DNA of 64,000 bases from NCBI GenBank assembly GCA_009746045.1, contig RPFO01001618.1:1-64000 (forward strand), given 5' to 3'. Origin of the DNA: Mesostigma viride (taxonomy: Eukaryota > Streptophyta > Mesostigmatophyceae > Mesostigmatales > Mesostigmataceae). How positions within the stretch are numbered: the first letter of the stretch is position 1; every line of letters starts with the position of its first letter. The translations under genes were made by a program, and so were the position numbers. Shown here one piece after another: positions 54,924 to 62,807 of this stretch. A model generated the notes under the pieces. That model was not told where the DNA came from and did no database searches. It saw nothing but the letters and a program-made list of their open reading frames with translations.

Positions 54924-55262
54924 AATAAAGGTATCTCTGCAGAGAGACCCTATATACTGTCAATGGGTTGCTTTTCTTTTAGGTATGAAATTTCGCTTGT
55001 TCTATCGGTATGAAGGGGTCTCTCTGCAGCTATACCCTGTGTCGAATTTCGATCACTTGATATCTTGTCGTACGTTGTTATTATGATTCGAATGGGGTCT
55101 CTCTGCAGCTATACCCTGTGTCGAATTTCGATCACTTAATATCTTGTCGTACGTTGTTATTATGATTCGAATGGGGTCTCTCTGCAGCTATACCCTGTGT
55201 CGAATTTTGATCACTTGATGTCTTGTCGTTATTTTTTTTTTGTAAGGGGTCTCTCTGCAGCT
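54924..55262. repeat. 79-bp tandem repeat with palindromes in transposase intron 2
   Basis: Palindromes near 54932, 55016, 55095, 55173 and 55247; the middle three are followed by the same TGTCGAATTT(C/T)GATCACTT and ATCTTGTCGT blocks. All lie within the 484-base intron 54856-55339. Confidence 0.85.
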
Positions 55263-55339
55263 ATACCCTGTTTTATTGATTTTTGGTCAATTTTGCTAAC
55301 TTGAACGGTATTCTTTTTGCCCTAACTATTTGATGACAG

Positions 55340-56086
55340 GACGTCGAGTCCGGCCGACGCGCGGAGGTGGAGGAGGTGCCTGGCATCAAGAAGGCGCATT
55401 GGTGGCGACTGGACAAGTCCGACCCTGGCCTTTTGATGATTAGGCGCTATTCCTGCTACTGTCCGCCCTGTTTGGCTGGGCGGTTTGAGGGATGTCTAAG
55501 CGAGTGGTCGTTTATCATCGAGTTCAATGATGCAGGAAGCTCGATGAAAACTGTCCGTTTGCTGCCACCGAGCCAGCCCAACCCTCCGGTTCGCATGGTG
55601 ACGCGGGGGGAGCAGCTGAAGGACAAGCGGGAGGCGATGGGCCGGCAGATGAGACTCCACGACTATGTGGCAGTTCCATCGGACAAGGACACGGATCACG
55701 ATCCCATCCACCCGTTCTGGTTGGCTGAGGTTGTAAGCGAAGCCGGGCCGATCGTGTTAGACGAGAACTTCGAGAGGTGGGTCGAGGGCCGGAACGGACG
55801 GGAGAAGGAGCTGTTCCTCGCCGGGAACGGCATTCTTCCCGTTCGGATTTGGAAGCGGGATAAGCATGACCCCCTGCATTTCACGCTCAACGTTGAGGAT
55901 TGGCCACCGTCACGCCAGCCCGAGCTTGTGAATTGCTATCTCTGCGTCGCTCCGGCTCTCCGGCTAGAAGCACGCGTGCGCAGCGACGGAATGTGTGCCG
56001 ACATCAGGATGAGCAAGGAGCTCGACAAGTGGCTTACTGCGCTGGTGATCAAGGATGAAGCCCCGGAGGGGCCGGCACCGACTTAA
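55340..56086 (+). CDS. Transposase gene exon 3, C-terminal region
   Basis: From acceptor TTGATGACAG, phase 0, to TAA 56084-56086. It encodes KKAHWWRLDKSDPGLLMIRR, YSCYCPPCLAGRFEGC, FIIEFNDAGSSMKTVRLLPP, HDYVAVPSDKDTDHDPIHPF, WLAEVVSEAGPIVLDENFER and a tail ending APEGPAPT. The HDYVAV...PFWLAEV portion resembles a small beta-barrel reader of the BAH or chromo-like kind, but this is only an impression. The three exons together give a protein of about 1030 residues. Confidence 0.65.
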   Translation, partial: DVESGRRAEVEEVPGIKKAHWWRLDKSDPGLLMIRRYSCYCPPCLAGRFEGCLSEWSFIIEFNDAGSSMKTVRLLPPSQPNPPVRMVTRGEQLKDKREAMGRQMRLHDYVAVPSDKDTDHDPIHPFWLAEVVSEAGPIVLDENFERWVEGRNGREKELFLAGNGILPVRIWKRDKHDPLHFTLNVEDWPPSRQPELVNCYLCVAPALRLEARVRSDGMCADIRMSKELDKWLTALVIKDEAPEGPAPT

Positions 56087-56373
56087 ACAAGAAATTGGGG
56101 TCTCGCTGCGGGTAGACGACGCCCTAGTTTCGGCTCGTATTATATCTTTAGAGTGGGGCTTCAGTAGGGTGTAAAAAGGTGGCCGCATATATTGTATATA
56201 TTTTTCGAGATCTTTCTGAGGTCAAGTTTAAGGGTAGTTGATAATTTTTTGCGGCCTTCAATTAACAGTTATTTTTTACTGCAACATAATTTTATGCTGT
56301 ATATTTAAATAATGATAAGGATTTCGATATTTTTTTGCACAATCTATTCGACATTTGTTTCTGCATGTCGAGA

Positions 56374-56588
56374 ATTTATTGCTCCACCCCCACAAAAAAA
56401 ATCGTTCCGGAACTGTTCGAAGCGAATAGCACTGACAGGATTCGAACCCGGGTCCACCTTAATGTTCGGAGTGAGGTAGGCCAGCCATCATGTTCCGCAC
56501 TCAAATCTGGCTCGGGTCCGATCCCTCCCATTGCTCTTCGCTTCGAACAGCTCCGGAACAAGTTAGGTGTGGGGTTGGAGCAATAAAT
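56374..56588. mobile_element. About 215-bp foldback/MITE with 52-bp inverted termini
   Basis: Left arm TTTATTGCTCCACCCCCAC ... GTTCCGGAACTGTTCGAAGC (56376-56427) pairs with the right arm (about 56531-56587). The inner part reads, on the minus strand, CCCGGGTTCGAATCCTGTCA, the T-arm plus acceptor end of a tRNA, but no complete cloverleaf could be built. Either a MITE that has trapped a tRNA relic or a tRNA-derived foldback element. Confidence 0.65.
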
Positions 56589-56908
56589 ACTTATTTGCCG
56601 GGCGCAGTTGTCATTCCGCCTAGTACAATTGCGTCACTAGTACAATTTTTGTCTGGGTACGGTACGAACCAATAACGCAATATTTAGTATCTAATCGCCG
56701 CTGCTCTTGCTGAATTTTATCCGGAAGCTGAAAAAGGTGTCCGGTGAAGCGAATACTAGTGACTGGTGGTCGTGCCCTTCCATTACTCCTTATCGACAAA
56801 TTTTGGGTTCTACCTGCAGTTATAACCCTTGCGCGTCTGGCTGTCGGGGTCACCAATTTCCTGTCGATTGCAAGCAGCCAACCTTGCCGAAATTTAACAC
56901 TGTCACAA

Positions 56909-57346
56909 ATGGAGCAGAGCAATATTTTCGGTTCTCAGCATACCTATGTGATGGTCGACAAAAATGAGCACGCTGCAAACATCAGAATTGATGTAGAGTT
57001 GCTCGGACCTTCTGCACAGTGGGGTGCAGGTGTCATTGCGTTCGGCAATGGCATGATCGATCTGGTGCCACCCGATTCAGATTTGAACCCTGCTTACCAA
57101 TGCGTGCCTGACAATCAGGCGAGAGTGGTGGTGGAGAGCACGGAAATTCCGGGCTCTCCCAATGTATCAATGATGCGCCTGAGGGCCGAGGCCCAGCAGG
57201 AGTTCCTGGCTGCTGCGGAGAACGGCGGGGCCAAGTGGAACACCAAAATGTATACAGGCGAGCCTCCCAACTACAGGGGAGACCAGTACCAGGGAGTGTA
57301 CTCCTTCGGCGATTTTGACATCGACGGATGGGGCACCTTTTTCTAG
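56909..57346 (+). CDS. Small protein of unknown function in the 21-kb transposon
   Basis: 145 codons from ATG 56909 (MEQSNIFGSQHTYVMVDKNE) to TAG 57346. The frame is open further upstream, but this ATG starts the well-composed part. It contains AANIRIDVELLGPSAQWGAG, MIDLVPPDSDLNPAYQ, SPNVSMMRLRAEAQQEFLAA and a C-terminal YRGDQYQGVYSFGDFDIDGW. Acidic, with no membrane segment or known motif. It lies between the transposase and the right terminus in the same orientation. A palindrome lies about 100 bases before the start. Confidence 0.55.
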   Translation: MEQSNIFGSQHTYVMVDKNEHAANIRIDVELLGPSAQWGAGVIAFGNGMIDLVPPDSDLNPAYQCVPDNQARVVVESTEIPGSPNVSMMRLRAEAQQEFLAAAENGGAKWNTKMYTGEPPNYRGDQYQGVYSFGDFDIDGWGTFF

Positions 57347-57729
57347 GCGCAATGCCTAAGTTGTCAAATACTCCGACAATGTCAAAATTGCGAATGATAA
57401 AATTACGGACATGTGCACATATATGTACTGATTCAATAAAAACTTTCGGCAATTTTGTTCCCGGCATTGATAATCAATAGCTGCTAGCAAGCCAAGGACT
57501 TCAAAAGTGGCAATAGATCGATGTAGGTCGTCGATAAACTTGTCTAGTCGTCATATTTCGGTCGCAAAATTCGTGCGTGGCCTGCAGGCATCGGACAAAG
57601 TGCACGCAACAGCAGGAGTCGGTTGAGTTCGAAGCACGGCAGACACAAAATTTCGGCGCAAAGTCCGTCGGGCGAAAAATTCGCTCGGCTGCCAAATTTT
57701 CGGCAAGAATTTCGGCGCAATGTCCGGTT

Positions 57730-57794
57730 TTCGGACGATTGAAATTAGCGTTTTTTTCTTGCAAAAATCTACCCCATTCCGCGTGGGACCACCC
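57730..57794. repeat. Right terminal inverted repeat of the 21-kb transposon
   Basis: Reverse complement of the left end: TCGGACGATTGAAATTAGCG, TTTTTTTCTTGCAAAA, then ACCCCATTCCGCGTGGGACC and ACCC. Similar TTCGGCGCAA blocks recur at about 57650-57720 as subterminal repeats. Confidence 0.9.
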
Positions 57795-57798
57795 GGCA

Positions 57799-58469
57799 GG
57801 CACCCTCTCACGCCTCCCGACCTGCTTATGAGCCCCGAACGGGGAGAGGATCAGGTCAAGCTGGACACACGCCAGGGGGTTGATCGCTTGCTGCAGCGGA
57901 TGCACCAGGCTCATAACAGTGCAGTCGAGGGCTACCGTGCCGCGACCGAGCGGTATCTGGAGAGGACGGCCGGCAAGCGGGATAACCGGGCGCCGTCCAT
58001 TGAAGTGGGCGATTGGGTCCTGGTGGAGGGCCCACAGATCGGACGATTCTCACACAAGGTGGAGAAGGAGCTGAAGACTAAGCTTCGTCCCATGTTCCTG
58101 GGCCCCTACAAGGTTCTCACCAAGTTTGATGACGTCATGTTCCAGGTGGACGTCCCGGTGTCATGGAACCTCACGTCCAACCGTTTCCATCGTGACCAGC
58201 TCAAGTTGTACCACCAGAACACCATTCAGGGTAGGGTCAACCCCCCGGCCCCGTTGGAGTTCAATCCGGACACAGGGGAACAGGAGGATGAGGTGGCTGC
58301 GATCGTGGGACACCGAGATGTCAAACGAGGTCGGGGGACCCAGCGACAATACCGTGTGCGATGGCGATTCGCGCAGCATGAGTCGGAGGACTCCTGGCGC
58401 ACCCCTACTGAGTTAGCGGGTTGCGCCCGCTTACTGGAAGCATACAAGAAGACACACCAGTTGCATTAA
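57799..58469 (+). pseudogene. pol: Gypsy pol, part after the inserted transposon: integrase C-terminus and chromodomain
   Basis: Continues the integrase with HPLTPPDLL at the insertion point, the helical region QGVDRLLQRMHQAHNSAVEG, the GPY/F-type module (PMFLGPYKVLTKFDDVMFQV, RFHRDQLKLYH) and a C-terminal chromodomain (EVAAIVGHRDVKRGRGTQRQ, YRVRW, DSWRTPTEL). Chromodomain integrases direct insertion to marked chromatin in chromoviruses. Confidence 0.85.
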
Positions 58470-58497
58470 TAGGCGGTATAACGGCGTACGGTGTAGG

Positions 58498-61050
58498 GTG
58501 AGAGTGAGGTGTGAACCGGGTATCAGGTACACGCCGACTAATGCCTTGGCTTGTGGTGTGTGGGCCGTGCAGGGGGACGCCGCGGAGGCGCTTCCCCGAG
58601 TCCAGACTTCTGCCAGCGCCGCGGAGGCCGTAGAGGCAGGGATCCGGGTAGTAGACGGGGATTCGAGTGAGGAAGATCTGGTGGATATGGACACGACAGA
58701 TTACCCGGAGGCCCCTCTACCAGAACAGGTTGACAGGATGCAGACAGCTCGCGGAGAGCCTGCAGTCCGAAGGGGCGTTTCAAGGGCCGGGGGCTCGGGC
58801 GGTGGTGGGCGGCACGAGACGTCGTCCAGACCCGGAGCACCGGACGCGCGCACGATGGAGCTAGTGAAGGAGCTGAATGAGGAGACATTTAACCCCCGGA
58901 TGTTCCTGCGCGACTATGGTCGGGAGGGCGACTTGGTGGAGCGGCGTCGTCGGCGCCGTAATCAGATGCCGTCACATCTCCGCGCTGATTCCATTCTGGC
59001 GCATGTCGGCCCCGCTAAGCTGGAGGAGTTTCGATGGTTCGTGCGAAGGAATGTGGGGTTCAAGGTCGAGACCCGCACTGCCGAGCGCGACGGCGTGGTG
59101 GTCGGTATCGACTGGGAAACCCATGAGCGGGAGTGCCTGTGTCATGCGTGCGTGAACACGCTGGATGCAGGTCTGGCATTTCCACGGCTGTTGCTCCTCC
59201 TGATTCAGCCCGAGGTGCGGAAGCATCTGGAGAACTACTTTCCCCGATACCTCCCGTTGGAAGGGGCGTTGCGGGGCGAGAAGTGCTTGCGCGCGGGTCA
59301 GTACTCGTTACGGCAGGCTCTGGATCGCATCGTGGCGATGGACGACGAGGACCAGGATGATGGGAGCGAGGGTGATGACTCCGACTCTGATGACTACCCT
59401 CCCCGTCCTCTTCCTCGTCCCCCTTCAAGGGATCCACCTTCTGGGGGCTCCTTGGAGGGCGGCGCAGGACATCGTCCTGTGACGCGTTTCGAGGCGCCAC
59501 CGCCGGCGATGGGCTGGGGGCGCCCCTCTGGGCGAGGGTCTCGCCCGCGGCCCACGGGTTGGGGCGGAGGCAGCCAACCAGAGGCTCGGCGTGCTCCAGA
59601 CCGGCCTGCACGTCGGCGCTCGCCCTCACCGTCATCGCGCTCGCGTTCCCGTTCGGACTCGGGAACGGAGGTACGCCCTGCTCGCCGAGCTTCACCACCA
59701 CCTCGTCGCCCGGCGGATCGGCACTGGGAGCGCACGTGGGGGTCGGCGGTGGAATTGGAGCGAGAGTCTCGGCGACCGCGGTCGGATACGACGGGAGCTG
59801 CTCCGGCTAGGACAGAACAGCCGGCCGGGGGCGAGCCCCCGGTTGTGGCCCCCTTAGATCCTCCGACGGATGCGGGCCAGGAGGAGCCTACCTTCCTTGT
59901 CTCCTTGGAACCACCGGAGCCTACCTTTTTGGTCTCCCTGGATCCACGTCCCCGGCCTGCACCAGCCGGCTCATCAATGCCACGTCCTGCGGAGGGACAC
60001 ATCCGTCCCACTTCGTCGGGTCGACACTCGCACTCTTCCGCGGAGGAACCGTGCCTACACCCCCTGGCAGCGACGCGACCTCGGGCCGCCGAGGATCCCA
60101 GCGGAACGGGCATTCTGGTACCAGCGGAGCCCGTGATGCGTTTGGAAGCGCTCGTAGCTGCGGTACAATCAGGACAGGACCTGATACAGCGCCTGATGGT
60201 CCAGCACGGTCGTCAAGGCGATCATTCTGCTGCCACCTCAGTGGGCTATGATGCGGCCTCCAGAGCTCCTGGGTCATCTCACGAGGAGTGGTCATTGGGC
60301 GACTTCATACGGCCGGTACCGGGCCGAGTGGTGCGACATGGTGGGCCAGGACCGCGCACGGAGAAGCTCTGTGTGACATTCGAGGGGCCTCCGGCTTTTC
60401 AGGTTCCCCCGGGTACGCACCTACCTGCTCCTCTGGTGTTTCGCGCGGGTCCTTGGTTCGCTGTGGATCGCGGGGCTTACTGGGAACAGGTAGAGATCAC
60501 CTTTCTGCCCCAAGTCCCCCTGCCCCTGCCGCAACCCGACGACCCTCGCTTCCCCGCTGCGGTGGGGCATGTTGTGCGATTCGGGTCCGAAGACTGGTGG
60601 GATTGGCGCTATCAGGTCGATGGGGTGAAGCACGTGGTGACGCCTCCCAAGGTGGCTCCAGCGGAGGGGAGTGCCTTTCTTAATCTGGTGGCGCCCGATA
60701 TTGTAGGGGCCCGGACGGTGTCGATCAACGATGATCACGTGCGTATGGAGGTTTTCCTGATGGGGGTGCACTTTGTTCGCGAGCACCGGTGTGGGGTGGT
60801 GGATCGGTCGGCGTTGACGCTCATGTTCACCCATCCCCAGTACCTTGCTGGGTTCCTGTCGCTGTGGCCCCGAGGGTCGTGGGTGGAGCTGTCCCGGCTG
60901 GGTCGACAGAAGGTGTCCCCCTACCAGGTGGCTTTTGAGGTTGACTTGTGTTCGCACCCTGGGGTGATGATTTCACAGATGACCCACGCGGGGCGTAGGG
61001 CCCTCACTGAAGTCCTGTCGCAGCGACGTGCCACTAGCGGCGGACGCTAA
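58498..61050 (+). CDS. Gypsy accessory ORF after pol, unknown function
   Basis: Open for 850 codons to TAA 61050; the first codon is not ATG in the track sense and the most likely ATG starts lie at 58687 (MDTTDYPEAPL) or further in. Parts: an acidic N-terminus; a helical domain at about residues 110-280 (TMELVKELNEETFNPRMFLR, LEEFRWFVRRNVGFKVETRT, CLCHACVNTLDAGLAFPRLL); a D/E run; a long Pro/Arg/Ser region with RRRSPSPSSRSRSRSDSG; and a C-terminal domain at about 620-840 (KLCVTFEGPPAFQVPPG, GAYWEQVEITFLPQVPLPLP, WWDWRYQVDGVKHVV). No signal peptide or membrane helix, so not an envelope. It sits between pol and the polypurine tract. No family recognised. Confidence 0.7.
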   Translation: MRVRCEPGIRYTPTNALACGVWAVQGDAAEALPRVQTSASAAEAVEAGIRVVDGDSSEEDLVDMDTTDYPEAPLPEQVDRMQTARGEPAVRRGVSRAGGSGGGGRHETSSRPGAPDARTMELVKELNEETFNPRMFLRDYGREGDLVERRRRRRNQMPSHLRADSILAHVGPAKLEEFRWFVRRNVGFKVETRTAERDGVVVGIDWETHERECLCHACVNTLDAGLAFPRLLLLLIQPEVRKHLENYFPRYLPLEGALRGEKCLRAGQYSLRQALDRIVAMDDEDQDDGSEGDDSDSDDYPPRPLPRPPSRDPPSGGSLEGGAGHRPVTRFEAPPPAMGWGRPSGRGSRPRPTGWGGGSQPEARRAPDRPARRRSPSPSSRSRSRSDSGTEVRPARRASPPPRRPADRHWERTWGSAVELERESRRPRSDTTGAAPARTEQPAGGEPPVVAPLDPPTDAGQEEPTFLVSLEPPEPTFLVSLDPRPRPAPAGSSMPRPAEGHIRPTSSGRHSHSSAEEPCLHPLAATRPRAAEDPSGTGILVPAEPVMRLEALVAAVQSGQDLIQRLMVQHGRQGDHSAATSVGYDAASRAPGSSHEEWSLGDFIRPVPGRVVRHGGPGPRTEKLCVTFEGPPAFQVPPGTHLPAPLVFRAGPWFAVDRGAYWEQVEITFLPQVPLPLPQPDDPRFPAAVGHVVRFGSEDWWDWRYQVDGVKHVVTPPKVAPAEGSAFLNLVAPDIVGARTVSINDDHVRMEVFLMGVHFVREHRCGVVDRSALTLMFTHPQYLAGFLSLWPRGSWVELSRLGRQKVSPYQVAFEVDLCSHPGVMISQMTHAGRRALTEVLSQRRATSGGR

Positions 61051-61271
61051 AGGGGTTAGGATAGTTTTTCGTGACGGATAGCGGATTGATCCAGTCACCA
61101 TCGGAGTCTTACTACTACGTCAGAGTTGGGCCTGTGTATCAACTTCTAGAGGAACTGGCATTACTAACCTGCGGGTGAACCGAGGTTGGGACATAGTACT
61201 CTTATAGTAGCGTTGTTTTTCCAAATATAACTTGTACGGTAGGGACTACCGACCCCCATGGGGGGGAGGAG

Positions 61272-61855
61272 TGTTACGTCCCTGCCCTTTTGGCCGGACG
61301 TAACAATGGAATAAATTACTAAGGCTGTTTGGTCTATTGAACTTGGGTTTTACGGACCTTGGCTATTGTGTGAATTGGACTAGTTATTTTGGTCCTAGGT
61401 TGTCCTTTTAGGGGCCGGCGCTGTGGCGCCGCGCCGGTTCTGAGTCTGTCAGTGGTTCTAGGCGTGGATCCTATAGTTGAGGGTCGATGTCGGCCCGGAT
61501 CCTACGTGGAATGAGTGACTCGGATTGTTCTAAGGAAATTGGCGTGTATCTGCGCCGCAACCAACCTAGGTTAAATTGGTCCAAGGACGAGAGTCTCGTC
61601 CTCTTGGTTTAATGAATGATAAGTGCGAATACGCCTACACATTGAGCCCGGGGCATTATCCATTTGTAATTGGTATTGCTAGCCATTATAAGTGTGAACT
61701 AATTAGCTTGGCATTAAGCCGTGATGCCAGATATCTCACGACTCACGTCGTGAAGCGCAACCTACTTTAGGCTATCTTGAATTATTCCTAATTCCGGCAA
61801 GAAGGGTCTTTTGCTACGTAGCTCAGGCTAGGTGAGTCTGGGCAGGGACGTAACA
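61272..61855 (+). repeat. 3' LTR of the Gypsy element
   Basis: 584 bp, identical to the 5' LTR over every line compared. Preceded by a CCCCCATGGGGGGGAGGAGT purine-rich tract. Followed by the target duplication CTTAT at 61856-61860. Confidence 0.96.
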
Positions 61856-61990
61856 CTTATACCATCCATTCCATCCCATGTTCCCCTCCCACTGAGGACT
61901 TATGCTCACGTGACGCAGTCACGTGTCTATTAATTAATTAATTAATTAATTAATTAATTAATTAATTAATTAATTAATTAATTAATTAAT
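61856..61990 (+). mobile_element. Right part of the type B retroposon split by the LTR element
   Basis: ACCATCCATTCCATCCCATG, CCACTGAGGACTTATGCTC, the hairpin CACGTGACGCAGTCACGTG and a 60-base (TTAA)n tail (61931-61990), the longest in the window. With 29081-29102 it rebuilds the order of blocks seen at 10598-10712. Confidence 0.75.
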
Positions 61991-62807
61991 CATTATTAAT
62001 CACATTTCAAGTTCGGATCGGCCAACAGCCCATGGTACCAATCCACCTCTTATAATTAGTAGTTTTTATACACCTTGTTATACCTGCCTTTCAGTTTGGG
62101 GTCATGATCATATAGTAGTAATAAATTGTGTGGCGAGACCAAAGTTTTCTTGTGGTTGCAAGGATTGGACCATATTCATTAATTCAACATGACTACACTC
62201 GCGTGCTCCCGTTGGGGTGTCACGCGGAGTATTATCTAAAGACTAACTAGGGCATGTCAGGTAACGTCTATCTCCTTCAATATATGCGGCACAGCCTACA
62301 CGAAAAATGGATCGACCGTGCATCATGTTGGTAACTGGTCACTAGCTCTGTCCAACTTCTTCTCGTGCGCATCCGGTCCACATCTCGGCTCCGTGTACGT
62401 GAGAACTGAACCGTCGAGGACTAGGAGGGGACCTTGAAGAGGTCCTGCTTCTCGAGCTTGCCCAGGGGCATTGGACCATAAGGAGTATCTACTCTGGATA
62501 TCAAGGAGACAACCAGCGCAATTCTATATTGCCTGTGTCCACAACCTCCTCAATTAACATCGTACCCGAGTAACATTTGCATGCATGTGAACATGTGAGG
62601 CATATTTGTCACACTTAATGTAGTTCAAAGCCTAATGTGGCTTGAGCTAACTGAACCAAGCCATACACCGACTCCCCGCAACCGAAGGACACTTCGAGGC
62701 TGGGAAGAGCGGATTCCATCGAGATCTTAGATCTACTCGTCAAGTGACTGTGCTAAGTCGATCCATCATCATCCGATCCACAGGTGGCAGCCGGTCGCCT
62801 ACACTAC
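61991..62807. other. Spacer with retroposon relics
   Basis: No gene recognised. Two relics: CGTGCTCCCGTTGGGGTGTC at about 62202 (type A hairpin end, minus strand, no tail) and ATCAAGGAGACAACCAGCGC at about 62501, a block shared with 18345 and 19846. Confidence 0.5.

Larger units (their letters stand above)
40196..56830. repeat. Dispersed palindrome family, core GGTCTCGCTGCAGCGAGACC
   Basis: About 25 copies of a 20- to 24-base palindrome or near-palindrome with central CTGCAG and arms GGGTCT(A/C/T)(G/C/T)... Seen near 40200, 40288, 40358, 41712, 42815, 44164, 45551, 45622, 45730, 45838, 45945, 45992, 49577, 49995, 50385, 50433, 50522, 50617, 53985, 54932, 55016, 55095, 55173, 55247, 56097 and 56808. 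The arms vary in pairs (TAGC/GCTA, TCGC/GCGA, TCTC), and several copies mix arm types. All lie in introns, promoters or spacers of the 21-kb transposon, none in the rest of the window. Confidence 0.85.
36673..57794. mobile_element. 21.1-kb DNA transposon with inverted termini inside the Gypsy integrase
   Basis: The ends are inverted copies of GGGTGGTCCCACGCGGAATG plus GGGT. After a short gap a second inverted block follows, TTTTGCAAGAAAAAAACGCT then TTTCAATCGTCCGA (about 36710-36745 and 57730-57766). Flanks carry GGCAGG on both sides (36669-36674, 57795-57800). If the duplication is 4 bp (GGCA) the termini are perfectly symmetric; if 6 bp they are offset by two bases. Contents: a long multi-exon gene on the minus strand (36.97-45.47 kb), a 2.8-kb minisatellite (46.02-48.83 kb), a three-exon transposase-like gene on the plus strand (50.65-56.09 kb) and a 145-codon gene (56.91-57.35 kb). 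No capsid, DNA polymerase B or ATPase was recognised, so there is no sign of a Polinton. Confidence 0.85.
29103..61855 (+). mobile_element. Ty3/Gypsy LTR retrotransposon, chromodomain type, with a 21-kb insertion
   Basis: A fossil copy, 32.75 kb as found and about 11.6 kb without the inserted transposon. Two 584-bp LTRs (TG...CA ends) read as identical, and the element is flanked by the 5-bp duplication CTTAT (29098-29102 and 61856-61860), so it inserted very recently. Parts in order: 5' LTR, leader, a small ORF with a hybrid-binding domain, gag with a long polyglutamine tract and a CCHC knuckle, protease, reverse transcriptase, RNase H, integrase with a C-terminal chromodomain, an extra ORF after pol, a G-rich polypurine tract (about 61257-61271) and the 3' LTR. 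It is broken: the integrase region holds the 21-kb transposon and pol has about one further interruption. The sequence after the 5' LTR (TGGTTATCGGAGG) only partly resembles a tRNA-Met primer site. Confidence 0.95.

Noticed and set aside
40196-56830. CRISPR-like array of palindromic repeats
   Set aside because: Copies are spread over 16 kb at irregular spacing in a eukaryotic transposon, without unique spacers of constant length or cas genes.
36673-57794. Polinton/Maverick or other virus-like element
   Set aside because: Size and a possible 6-bp duplication fit, but no DNA polymerase B, capsid, packaging ATPase, protease or retroviral-type integrase was found, and its own transposase-like gene is present.
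58498-61050. Envelope gene of an errantivirus-like element
   Set aside because: Right position, but no signal peptide, membrane helix or cleavage site; the middle is SR-like.
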